From Pleomorphomonas oryzae DSM 16300 (GTDB lineage Bacteria; Pseudomonadota; Alphaproteobacteria; Rhizobiales; Pleomorphomonadaceae): 64,000 nucleotides of DNA. The translations under genes were made by a program, and so were the position numbers. A model generated the notes under the pieces. The model did no database searches, had not been told where the DNA came from, and saw only the letters and a program-made list of their open reading frames with translations. Location of the stretch: positions 248,001 to 312,000 of the forward strand of contig NZ_AUHB01000006.1 in the NCBI RefSeq assembly GCF_000422965.1, given 5' to 3'. Positions 1-7,630 of the stretch are shown piece by piece (the stretch's first letter is position 1; each line of letters opens with the position of its first letter).

Positions 1-644
1 TCGGCGCGGCCGGTACCCTCAACGATTACGCCTCCTCGCTGCCGGATGCCGACCGGACCGAACTCGTCTCGACCATCGTCGAGGAATCCGAGCGCCTGCA
101 CCGCTTCATCGGCAACCTGCTCGACATGACGCGATTGGAATCGGGCGCCACGCAACCAAACGCCTCGCTGCATTTCCCCGGAGACATCGTCGGCAGCGCC
201 CTTCGGCGCGCCGGCCGGCTGCTGGCCCGCCACACGCTCGACGTGGCATTGCCCAGCGATCTGCCGATGCTCAGGGTCGACGCCGTGCTCTTCGAACAGG
301 TCATCTTCAATCTGCTCGACAATGCCGCCAAATACGCGCCGCCGGCCTCCACCATCGCCATCCAGGGCTGGCGAGACGGTGACCACGTGGTATTACGCCT
401 TCTCGACGAGGGGCCCGGCATTCCTCCGGAGGATCTCGAACGCGTCTTTGACAGCTTCTATCGGGTGCGCAAAACCGACCATGTCCCGGCCGGCACCGGC
501 CTCGGCCTTGCCATCTGTCGCGGCTTTATCGAGGCGATGGACGGCACCATCACCGCGGCGAACCGCGCCGACCGCTCGGGAGCAAGTTTCACCATCCGCC
601 TTCCCATCCCCCCGCAGACCGACAGTCTGGAAGAGCCATCATGA
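1..644 (+). CDS. kdpD: Sensor histidine kinase KdpD, C-terminal part (cut by window edge)
   Basis: This is the catalytic end of the K+/turgor sensor kinase that phosphorylates KdpE to induce the Kdp potassium pump. The open frame runs in from base 3 with no start, so only about 213 residues are present. The end of the dimerisation domain (VEESERLHRFIGNLLDMTRL) and the ATP-binding domain are visible, with the N box FNLLDNAAKYAP, the G1 box DEGPGIP and the G2 box GTGLGLAICRGF. The KdpD N-terminal and Usp domains and the phosphorylated His lie outside the window. The stop overlaps the kdpE start as ATGA, so the two genes are translationally coupled. Assignment to KdpD rather than another kinase rests on this sequence and on the KdpE partner. 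Confidence 0.93.
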   Translation, partial: GAAGTLNDYASSLPDADRTELVSTIVEESERLHRFIGNLLDMTRLESGATQPNASLHFPGDIVGSALRRAGRLLARHTLDVALPSDLPMLRVDAVLFEQVIFNLLDNAAKYAPPASTIAIQGWRDGDHVVLRLLDEGPGIPPEDLERVFDSFYRVRKTDHVPAGTGLGLAICRGFIEAMDGTITAANRADRSGASFTIRLPIPPQTDSLEEPS

Positions 645-1333
645 CAGCCCCGGCGGTCAAAATACTGGTCGTGGACGATGAAGCGCCGATCCGCCGGCTT
701 CTGCGGGTTGGGCTGACAACGGAAGGCTACGTGGTCGTCGAAGCGGCCGACGCCGGCGAGGCCAACGCCGAGATCGCGCGCGAAAAGCCGGATGTCATCA
801 TCCTCGACCTCGGCCTGCCCGACGTCCAGGGCCACGATCTCCTCGCCGGCTGGCGGGCCTCGGGGCTCGAGCTGCCGATCCTCATCCTGTCGAGCCGTAC
901 CGATGAAACCGGCATCGTCAAGGCGCTGGAACTCGGGGCCGACGACTACGTCGCCAAGCCCTTCGGCGTCGCCGAGCTGGCGGCGCGCGTGCGCGTCGCC
1001 CTGCGTCATCGTCTGCAACAGCAGGGCGAGCGGCCGATCTTCCAGGTCGGAGACCTCTCCGTCGATCTTGTGAAGCGCATCGTCAAAGTGGCGGGGCGGG
1101 AGGTCAGCCTTTCCCCCAAGGAATACGACATTCTTCGCCTCATGGTGCAGCATGCCGGCAAGGTGCTGACGCATCAGCATATTCTTCGGCAGGTCTGGGG
1201 CGGATCGGCGGACGTGCAGTATCTGCGCGTCTACGTCCGGCAGCTCCGGCAGAAGATCGAGACCAGCCCCGACCAACCCCAATACATCCTCACCGAGACG
1301 GGAGTTGGATACCGGCTTCGCGCTTCGGAGTGA
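641..1333 (+). CDS. kdpE: Response regulator KdpE
   Basis: KdpE is the OmpR-family DNA-binding partner of KdpD and activates transcription of kdpFABC. The 230-residue protein has a receiver domain (acidic pair at residues 12-13, phospho-acceptor D56, conserved K106 in VAKPFG) and a C-terminal winged helix ending in TGVGYRLR. The start overlaps the kdpD stop by four bases. The structural kdp genes must lie to the left, outside the window. Length and motifs are normal. Confidence 0.95.
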   Translation: MTAPAVKILVVDDEAPIRRLLRVGLTTEGYVVVEAADAGEANAEIAREKPDVIILDLGLPDVQGHDLLAGWRASGLELPILILSSRTDETGIVKALELGADDYVAKPFGVAELAARVRVALRHRLQQQGERPIFQVGDLSVDLVKRIVKVAGREVSLSPKEYDILRLMVQHAGKVLTHQHILRQVWGGSADVQYLRVYVRQLRQKIETSPDQPQYILTETGVGYRLRASE

Positions 1334-1385
1334 GCCCCAAGCCTTTCCGCACTGCCGACAGACACCCTCTTGAAACGAGAAGGCC

Positions 1386-1838
1386 ATGCAACTCGCCGAC
1401 ATGATCGAGCCGCAGAACGTGCTCATCAACCACACGGTTGCCTCGAAGGCAGACCTCCTCCGTGACCTTGCCGGTCTTGCCTCCGAGCGGACCGGCATCG
1501 ATGCGAACGCCATTCTCGGGCCGCTGGTCAACCGCGAGGGCCTCGGCTCGACCGGTGTCGGCAACGGCATCGCCATTCCCCACGCCAACGTCCCCGACCT
1601 CCTGGCCCCTCTCACGCTGCTGGTCCGACTAAAGCGGCCCATCGACTTCGAGGCGATCGACGAGAAGCCCGTCGACATCGTCTTTCTCGTGCTTTCGCCG
1701 GCCCACAAGGGCTCGGCGCACCTCAACCTTCTCGCCTGCATTGCCCGCAGTGCGCGATCGGAAACGTGGTCGCGAGCGGTCAGGCAGGCGCCCTCGCCTG
1801 CCGCCCTTCACGTGTTGCTCGCCAGCGCGCCCAGCTGA
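1386..1838 (+). CDS. PTS IIA-type (PtsN / IIANtr-like) protein
   Basis: This 150-residue protein is a fructose/mannitol-type EIIA domain like PtsN. The phosphorylatable His is H66 in GIAIPHA, preceded by the usual REGLGSTGVGNG stretch. PtsN proteins work in the nitrogen PTS as phosphate-dependent regulators, not sugar transporters. It starts 52 bases after kdpE on the same strand and may be cotranscribed. In E. coli, unphosphorylated IIANtr binds KdpD and stimulates it, so a copy placed beside kdpDE suggests a dedicated input to the potassium response. The main ptsN of such bacteria normally sits next to rpoN and hpf, so this is probably a paralogue. Confidence 0.88.
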   Translation: MQLADMIEPQNVLINHTVASKADLLRDLAGLASERTGIDANAILGPLVNREGLGSTGVGNGIAIPHANVPDLLAPLTLLVRLKRPIDFEAIDEKPVDIVFLVLSPAHKGSAHLNLLACIARSARSETWSRAVRQAPSPAALHVLLASAPS

Positions 1839-1863
1839 AGGTTCAACACGTCAGGCCAATCGA

Positions 1864-2643
1864 TCAGCGCAACAGACCCTGGCCGCCGTCGATCCAGATC
1901 GGCGTGCCGGTAATATGCGACGACGCATCGCCCACCAGGAAGGCGATGAGGTGAGCGACGTCTTCCGCCTTGCCCGACCGCCCGCCCGTCAGGGGAACCT
2001 GCCCCTCCGGCCAGACCACCGGAATGAGCGTCTCCTCCTCGGCACGTACCGTTGTGCTGTCGTCAATGTTGGTCTCGATCGCCCCCGGACAGACGGCGTT
2101 GACCCGAATGCGGTGCCGTCCGAGTTCCAGTGCCAGTTGGTACACCATGGCGAGCTGAGCTGCCTTGGTGGCCGAATAGGCGGTGGCGCCGGGAGAGGTG
2201 AAGGTCCGTGTCCCGTTGATCGAGGAAACAACGACGATGGAGCCACCGTCGCCCTTCTTGAGGTGAGGCACCGCGAAGCGCAGGGTCAGATAGGTACCGC
2301 GCAAGTTGACGGCAATTGTCTTGTCCCACTCGTCGGACTTGATGTCCTCGATCGGCGCCCAGGTGCCGTTGATGCTGGCGTTGGCCACTACCGCGTCGAG
2401 CCGGCCAAAGCGATCGATGAGTTTCGAGACCGCCGCCTCCATCTGGTCTTCTTGGGAAATATCAGCGTCGAGCCTCTCCACCTCAGCGCCGGATTCGCGG
2501 AGGCGTTGTGCGACCTCCTCAAGTTCCGATGGCGTGCGCCCGAGCAACCCCACGGCAAAGCCATTGCCAGCCAATTCGATGGCTGTGGCCCGCCCAATGC
2601 CGGATCCCGCACCTGTAACCAGAGCAACTTTTGCAGTCGGCAT
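1864..2643 (-). CDS. SDR family NAD(P)-dependent oxidoreductase
   Basis: A classical 259-residue short-chain dehydrogenase/reductase. The cofactor motif TGAGSGIG is at residues 10-17, the NAS motif near 88, catalytic Ser about 140, and YSATK with Y156 and K160. The end GGQGLLR is typical of FabG-like SDRs. The substrate cannot be told from sequence. It stands alone, converging on the PtsN-like gene and diverging from glgA, with no pathway partner nearby. The ATG lies behind GGGAGA. Confidence 0.85.
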   Translation of the reverse strand: MPTAKVALVTGAGSGIGRATAIELAGNGFAVGLLGRTPSELEEVAQRLRESGAEVERLDADISQEDQMEAAVSKLIDRFGRLDAVVANASINGTWAPIEDIKSDEWDKTIAVNLRGTYLTLRFAVPHLKKGDGGSIVVVSSINGTRTFTSPGATAYSATKAAQLAMVYQLALELGRHRIRVNAVCPGAIETNIDDSTTVRAEEETLIPVVWPEGQVPLTGGRSGKAEDVAHLIAFLVGDASSHITGTPIWIDGGQGLLR

Positions 2644-2949
2644 TCGTTTGTCTCCCGATTATACGTCAATTATACCTAAAGTTGCATCTTTCTTTGAAAC
2701 CGAATTGATGACGTTTCCATCATTCACTTCGCAAGCCGCCTTCCGGTAAGGGACTCAATAGAGTATGATGTGCGTCGGTCGCATAGCCTTGGGTTGTATC
2801 GCCTTGGGCCTTCGCAAATCCCAGCGTCTCAGTTCTCCGTCGGGTTTGTTTCAATTTCCGGCACAGCGTCGATTAACGAGCCTACGGGTGCGTTCATTCG
2901 CGGATCGAATCGTGTCGTCAAACGATTGTTCCCAAGCGTGTGTTCTCTC

Positions 2950-2981
2950 TTTTCGGGGAACCAATGCATGACGGTTTGGTT
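2950..2981 (+). promoter_or_regulatory. EcfG-type (general stress) promoter candidate for glgA
   Basis: The sequence GGAAC at 2957-2961, 17 bases, then GTT at 2979-2981 fits the alphaproteobacterial EcfG consensus GGAAC-N16-19-GTT. The 12 bases TTTTCGGGGAAC at 2950-2961 are identical to those in front of katE (10062-10073), with the same 17-base spacer. That shared match makes the call stronger than the short consensus alone. Transcription would begin near 2988, almost at the first possible glgA start. Confidence 0.6.
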
Positions 2982-2988
2982 CCAAACC
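2957..2988 (+). repeat. Overlapping inverted repeats just upstream of glgA
   Basis: GGAACCAA (2957-2964) is the perfect complement of TTGGTTCC (2976-2983), and GGTTTGG (2973-2979) of CCAAACC (2982-2988). The two pairings share bases and exclude each other. Because they overlap the -35 and -10 of the proposed promoter, they may be a DNA operator or partly a by-product of the promoter sequence. Confidence 0.45.
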
Positions 2989-2995
2989 ATGTGAG

Positions 2996-4594
2996 ATGTC
3001 GGATCGTCGTCCGGCAGAAAAGGTTGGCGCGCCCGTGACCCGGAAACTCGAAATCCCGCCCTTCGACAGCGACGACGAACAGACCTTCGACCGAATGGAA
3101 TCGGACACATATGCCAAGATTCATATCGTGAGGCGGTTCGAACCGCTGGCCGTCCTGGCCGTTGCCTCGGAGGCCTTTCCGGTGGTCAAGACCGGCGGGC
3201 TTGCCGACGTCATCGGATCGCTGCCAAAGGCCCTGCTATCGCAGGGGGTTGCCACGCGGACGCTCATTCCGGCCTATCCGATCGTACTGGCCAACTGCGG
3301 AGATAAAGAAGTCGTCGGGCAGATGTCGGTGCTCGGCGAGAACGTTACGCTTTGGGCCAGCCATTGCCATGGGCTAGAGCTGCTGCTGGTCGACTGCCCG
3401 GCGTTATTCGACCGGCGCGGTGGCCCGTATCTCGATGATCAGGGCAAAGACCATCCCGACAATTGGCGGCGCTTCGCCCTGCTATCGGCTGTCGGCGCCC
3501 GGATCGCCGCCGAGGGCGTGGAGGATTGGCGCCCTGACATCGTGCAACTTCACGACTGGCAAGCCGGCCTCACCGCCGCCTACATGCGGGCAGCCAGCGT
3601 CGATATACCCACCATCATCACCATTCACAATCTGGCCTTTCAGGGACAATTTCCCGCCAGTGTTTTCCCGGCGCTCGGGTTGCCCGACCATTTCTTTCAT
3701 GTCAACGCGCTCGAGTATTATGGCGACATCAGCTTCTTGAAAGCCGGCATCCGCATGAGCGACGCCGTCACGACGGTGTCGCCAACCTATGCCCGGGAGA
3801 TCTTGAGCGAGGAGCTGGGGATGGGCATGGCCGGCGTATTGCAAAGCCGGCGATCGGTTCTGTCAGGCATCGTCAACGGCATTGATGAGGACATCTGGAA
3901 TCCACTGACCGATCCCTACATTGACCAAAATTACGGCCTTGAGACAATTGAACAAAGGCAGGCGAACCGCGAAGCGGTCGAACGTGTTTTCGGCCTGACG
4001 CCGGGAGACGGAGCCATCATCAGTATCATCAGCCGCCTCACCTGGCAGAAGGGCATAGACCTTCTAGCTCCCGTAGTGCCGGGGATCATCGACCGTGGGG
4101 CGCGCCTGATCGTGATTGGTGAAGGCGATCCGAACATCGTCCATGGCCTTGCCGAACAGGCCCAGATGCATTCCGGCCGTGTTGTCGTCCATCTCGGCTT
4201 CAGCGAAGAATCCGCCCATCTGCTGCATGCCGGAAGCGATATCGTCATCCAGCCGTCCCGTTTCGAGCCCTGCGGACTGACCCAGCTCTATGCTTTGCGG
4301 TATGGCGCCATTCCGATCGTCGCCCGCACGGGTGGGCTGGCCGAGACGGTGATCGATGCCAACGAGGCTGCGATTGCGGCCGGCGTGGCAACCGGCTTTC
4401 AGTTTCGTCCCGGTTCGATCGAGGATCTTTACAATGCCATCGATCGAGCCCTGACGACCTTTGAGAACGTCCGCTCTTGGCACCGGTTGCAAACCCAGGC
4501 GATGCGGACAGATTTTGGTTGGGGGCGTAGCGCCGACCGCTATGCCCGGCTTTATCGACAGCTCACTCGCCGCCACGCCGACTCCGCAGGGTGA
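2996..4594 (+). CDS. glgA: Glycogen synthase (ADP-glucose type, GT5)
   Basis: GlgA transfers glucose from ADP-glucose to growing glycogen chains. The GT5 signature KTGGLADV is at residues 65-72, and the C-terminal GT-B domain has PSRFEPCGLTQLYALRYG and RTGGLAETV. Length 532 exceeds the usual 475-490 because about 50 residues precede the normal beginning (LAVLAVASEAF). The ATG at 2996 has only a weak ribosome site and lies about 8 bases from the predicted transcription start, so the GTG at 3035 or the ATG at 3095 may be the real start. No glgB, glgC or glgX is adjacent, which suggests an isolated or second copy. Confidence 0.92.
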   Translation: MSDRRPAEKVGAPVTRKLEIPPFDSDDEQTFDRMESDTYAKIHIVRRFEPLAVLAVASEAFPVVKTGGLADVIGSLPKALLSQGVATRTLIPAYPIVLANCGDKEVVGQMSVLGENVTLWASHCHGLELLLVDCPALFDRRGGPYLDDQGKDHPDNWRRFALLSAVGARIAAEGVEDWRPDIVQLHDWQAGLTAAYMRAASVDIPTIITIHNLAFQGQFPASVFPALGLPDHFFHVNALEYYGDISFLKAGIRMSDAVTTVSPTYAREILSEELGMGMAGVLQSRRSVLSGIVNGIDEDIWNPLTDPYIDQNYGLETIEQRQANREAVERVFGLTPGDGAIISIISRLTWQKGIDLLAPVVPGIIDRGARLIVIGEGDPNIVHGLAEQAQMHSGRVVVHLGFSEESAHLLHAGSDIVIQPSRFEPCGLTQLYALRYGAIPIVARTGGLAETVIDANEAAIAAGVATGFQFRPGSIEDLYNAIDRALTTFENVRSWHRLQTQAMRTDFGWGRSADRYARLYRQLTRRHADSAG

Positions 4595-4616
4595 CAAAGC
4601 ACTCTGCTGGGGTCAG

Positions 4617-4733
4617 TCAGGAGGGCACCAGCCAGAACCGAAGACCTGCCGCAACGACAGAGACAACCGCTACCCCGGCCAGCCAGTAGCCAGCGAACCA
4701 GAGAAGACGCACCAGCATCGGTCGAATCGTCAT
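4617..4733 (-). CDS. DUF2474-type small subunit of cytochrome bd oxidase
   Basis: A 38-residue protein with one hydrophobic helix (about residues 8-32, LLWFAGYWLAGVAVVSVVAAG). Its ATG overlaps the cydB stop in TGATG, so it is translated with cydB. Very short membrane proteins in this place (CydX in E. coli, DUF2474 in alphaproteobacteria) stabilise the bd oxidase. The match to DUF2474 is from position, size and composition; it is not homologous in obvious sequence to CydX. Confidence 0.78.
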   Translation of the reverse strand: MTIRPMLVRLLWFAGYWLAGVAVVSVVAAGLRFWLVPS

Positions 4734-5737
4734 CAGTGGTAGCCGTCTTCCGGCCGCACCTTGCCACGGAAAACCCAATAGGCATAAGCGGTATAGGCCA
4801 GGATGATGGGGATCAGCACCAACGCTCCGACCAGCAGGAAGGCGAGACTCGCGTGCGGCGCAGCCGCCTCGGCGATGGTGAGCGAGGGTGGCACGATATA
4901 GGGGTAGAAGCTGATGCCGATGCCAGCAAACCCCAGCGCGAACAGCCCCAGCGAGGCGAGAAACGGGTGCAGGTCCTTCTGGCTGTTGAGTCCGGAGATA
5001 ATGACGGCGACGCAGACGAGCACGAGCAGCGGCACGAGAATGCTGAAAATCACCGCCGGGAAGCTCAGCCAGCGGCCGAGATAGTGCGGTCCGATCAGCG
5101 GCGTCCACAGGCTGAAGACGCCCATTCCAAGCAGGGTGAGATAAGTTGCCCGGCGAGCGATATGCCGCGCCCGATCGGCGAGATCGTCAGTGGTTTTGAA
5201 CACGAGCCAGGTCGCGCCAAGCAATCCATAGCCGATGACGAGCGAAACGCCCGTTGCCACTGAAAAAGGGGTCAGCCAGTTCCACCAACCGCCGGCATAA
5301 GCTCGATCGGCCACCTGGATGCCTTCGATCAGCGCGCCGAGCGCAATACCTTGTGAGAAGGCGGCTACCGTCGAACCGATGGAAAAGCCCCAGTCCCAGA
5401 CAGGCAGCCAGCGTTCGGTGCGCCACCTGAATTCGAAGGCGACGCCGCGGAAGATCAACCCCAGCAGCATGGCCGTCAGTGGAATGTAAAGCGCCGGCAG
5501 CACGACGGCATAGGCAAGAGGAAAGACCGCCATCAGACCACCGCCGCCGAGCACCAGCCAAGTCTCGTTGCCATCCCAGACGGGCGCGACGGTATTCATC
5601 ATCGTGTCGCGATCCCGCTTTTCACGGAAGAACGGGAACAGGATGCCAATGCCGAGATCAAAGCCGTCCATGACCACATAGGCAAGAACCGCGAAGGCGA
5701 TCAGGAAGGCCCAGATGAAAGCGAGATCAATGCCCAT
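4733..5737 (-). CDS. cydB: Cytochrome bd ubiquinol oxidase subunit II
   Basis: Subunit II of the membrane quinol:oxygen oxidoreductase, 334 residues with about eight to nine hydrophobic helices. It begins with MGIDLAFIWAFLIAFAVLAY and contains the typical MDGFDLGIG and APVWDGNETWLV motifs of the CydB family. It overlaps cydA upstream by 11 bases and the small subunit downstream by one, forming one operon on the minus strand. Confidence 0.95.
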   Translation of the reverse strand: MGIDLAFIWAFLIAFAVLAYVVMDGFDLGIGILFPFFREKRDRDTMMNTVAPVWDGNETWLVLGGGGLMAVFPLAYAVVLPALYIPLTAMLLGLIFRGVAFEFRWRTERWLPVWDWGFSIGSTVAAFSQGIALGALIEGIQVADRAYAGGWWNWLTPFSVATGVSLVIGYGLLGATWLVFKTTDDLADRARHIARRATYLTLLGMGVFSLWTPLIGPHYLGRWLSFPAVIFSILVPLLVLVCVAVIISGLNSQKDLHPFLASLGLFALGFAGIGISFYPYIVPPSLTIAEAAAPHASLAFLLVGALVLIPIILAYTAYAYWVFRGKVRPEDGYH

Positions 5738-7148
5738 GGCTGCCTCCCTGCGGATTGCCCTGAGCAGGGCCTGGCGTAATACCGGCGGTCCTGACCGGCC
5801 CCTTATCGAGCTCTGCTTCCTCAGCTTCGGCGGGCATGCGCGCCATCAAGCGGAGGATGTAGAAAATCCCCGCTCCGAAGACAAAGAAATACACCACCAC
5901 GAAGGCCGTCAGCGAGGCCGCGACAGCGGGCGCGGCCACCGGAGACAAGGAATCGGCCGTCAGCAGATGGCCGTAAACCGTATAGGGCTGGCGCCCGACC
6001 TCGGTGGTTATCCAGCCGGCAAGCACGGCCAAAAAGCCGGCCGGCCCCATGGCCACAGCGGCCCGGTGCAGCCAACGGTCCGTCGTCAGCCGTCCGCGCC
6101 ACCAGGTAACAGCCGACCATAGGCCGAGAAGCAGCATAGCCATGCCCAACGCGACCATGACGCGGAACGACCAGAAGATAACGACGACCGGTGGCTCCAG
6201 TTCATCGGGGATGGTGTCGAGGCCGGCGAGCGGCTTGGTCCAACTATGGGTGAGGATCAGGTTGGAAAGGCCGGGAATCGATATGGCGTAATCGACGCGT
6301 TTGTTTTGCTGATCCGGCAATCCGAACAGGATCAGCGGCGCCCTGCCCTCGGGATGGCTTTCGAAGTGTCCCTCCATCGCCATGATCTTGGCCGGCTGAT
6401 GCTCAAGCGTGTTGAGGCCGTGGAAATCGCCCGCCACGATCTGCAGCGGTGCCACCACCGCCACCATGCCCATGGCCATGGTGAACATGGTCGCACTGCG
6501 CCGTAACGCGGTTCCCTTCAAAAGATGCCAGGCGCCACAGGCACCGACGACCAACGCCGTGGTGAGATAGGCAGCCAGCACCATGTGCACGAGGCGATAG
6601 GGAAACGATGGGTTGAAGATGATGGCCCACCAGTCGAGAGGCACAAACTGCCCTGCCGCGTTGGTGCCGAAGCCCTGCGGTGTCTGCATCCACGAATTGG
6701 CGGCAATAATCCAAGTGGCCGACAATAACGTGCCGACGGCAACCATGCCGGTCGCGAACAGGTGCAGGCCATGGCCGACACGCTTGAGACCGAACAGCAT
6801 GACGCCGAGGAAGCCTGCCTCGAGGAAGAAGGCCGTCAGCACCTCATAGCCCATTAGCGGCCCGATCACCGGACCGGCCTTATCCGCGAACCGGCTCCAG
6901 TTGGTGCCGAACTGATAGGACATGACGATGCCGGACACCACGCCCATGGCAAAAGCCACCGCGAAGATCGTTTTCCAGAAGTCGAACAGCTCCTCGTAGA
7001 CCTGTCGCTTGGTGATCAGCCACAGCGTGTTGAGCACGAAGAGATAGCTGGCCAGACCAATGGTGAAGGCGGGCAAAACGATGTGGAAGGCAATTGTGAA
7101 GGCAAACTGCAACCGTGCGAGCAGCAGGGCATCGAGGTGTTCAAGCAT
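5727..7148 (-). CDS. cydA: Cytochrome bd ubiquinol oxidase subunit I (CIO-type, short Q loop)
   Basis: The haem-carrying subunit, 473 residues. Visible ligands and proton-path residues are H22 (haem d/b595 side), H188 and M331 (haem b558), and E102 and E110. The quinol loop starts at GDFHGL (240-245) with K254 and E259, and reaches the next helix near 322. This is the short-loop class to which the cyanide-insensitive oxidases belong, with high-affinity, low-coupling respiration under low oxygen or stress. No cydDC assembly transporter is next to it. Confidence 0.95.
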   Translation of the reverse strand: MLEHLDALLLARLQFAFTIAFHIVLPAFTIGLASYLFVLNTLWLITKRQVYEELFDFWKTIFAVAFAMGVVSGIVMSYQFGTNWSRFADKAGPVIGPLMGYEVLTAFFLEAGFLGVMLFGLKRVGHGLHLFATGMVAVGTLLSATWIIAANSWMQTPQGFGTNAAGQFVPLDWWAIIFNPSFPYRLVHMVLAAYLTTALVVGACGAWHLLKGTALRRSATMFTMAMGMVAVVAPLQIVAGDFHGLNTLEHQPAKIMAMEGHFESHPEGRAPLILFGLPDQQNKRVDYAISIPGLSNLILTHSWTKPLAGLDTIPDELEPPVVVIFWSFRVMVALGMAMLLLGLWSAVTWWRGRLTTDRWLHRAAVAMGPAGFLAVLAGWITTEVGRQPYTVYGHLLTADSLSPVAAPAVAASLTAFVVVYFFVFGAGIFYILRLMARMPAEAEEAELDKGPVRTAGITPGPAQGNPQGGSHGH

Positions 7149-7339
7149 CAGGTGCGTTTCCCTTCCCTGCCAAGCGGCCCGCCAACCAGTGGCCGATCAA
7201 AGATACGGTTCGTGAAATGGATCGGCCCGCGCCGGATCGCCGAGTCAGCTCGCCTGCATCTCCATGCATGTTCCCACGCGCAACGTTCTTTGTCCGGGAA
7301 AAGTTCCGTGAACGCTTCAGCAATGCCGACAAGGGGCCC

Positions 7340-7477
7340 CTACTGCTGGACCGAATGGGGAGGAAATTGCTTTTGATCTTCGCCGCGGCCGAGGTTTCCA
7401 CCGAGGCGGATCGCTCCGATCACCACCACGACGACAAGCAGCAGTCCCAAGCCTAGCAACAGCGGATTGATGCGCAT
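7340..7477 (-). CDS. Small single-pass membrane protein, unknown
   Basis: A 45-residue protein beginning MRINPLLLGLGLLLVVVVVIG, a single hydrophobic helix followed by a short polar tail. The ATG has a good ribosome site (AAGGACGG). It lies 191 bases upstream of cydA on the same strand and diverges from gcd. No family is recognised. It could be a further accessory peptide of the oxidase or an unrelated stress peptide. Confidence 0.55.
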   Translation of the reverse strand: MRINPLLLGLGLLLVVVVVIGAIRLGGNLGRGEDQKQFPPHSVQQ

Positions 7478-7546
7478 TTTCCGTCCTTTCAATGCGTGTC
7501 GATGTCTCTGGCCTAACTCGGTACCTGCGAACTTGTTCCGATACCT

Positions 7547-7614
7547 CGTAAAAAATGCCATGGCGCGGGAACCAAAGCCCTTCTGCGCACTTCAATAGGT
7601 GGGCGTTTTTTACG
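7547..7614 (+). repeat. Long-armed inverted repeat in the gcd leader
   Basis: CGTAAAAAATGCC (7547-7559) pairs along all 13 positions with GGCGTTTTTTACG (7602-7614), counting one G-T pair, around a 42-base loop. The right arm touches the gcd ribosome site (AAGGAG, 7615-7620). It might act as an operator pair or as an RNA stem that limits ribosome access. Confidence 0.5.
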
Positions 7615-7630
7615 AAGGAGATGGCGCGCG

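Larger units (their letters stand above)
2644..2995. other. Divergent intergenic region between SDR gene and glgA
   Basis: This 352-base stretch holds no convincing gene; the short frames in it have poor codon use. On the minus strand, two TATAAT boxes 11 bases apart lie just upstream of the SDR ribosome site (about 2656-2676) and could be its -10 region. On the plus strand near 2950-2988 there is a stress-type promoter and overlapping inverted repeats in front of glgA, listed separately. Confidence 0.6.

Noticed and set aside
458-1741. Long minus-strand open frame opposite kdpE and the PtsN-like gene
   Set aside because: It is antisense to two genes with clear family motifs and has composition typical of a shadow frame; no own motif.
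2765-3124. Several short frames in the glgA upstream region
   Set aside because: No ribosome sites, poor codon use, and they overlap promoter-like sequence.
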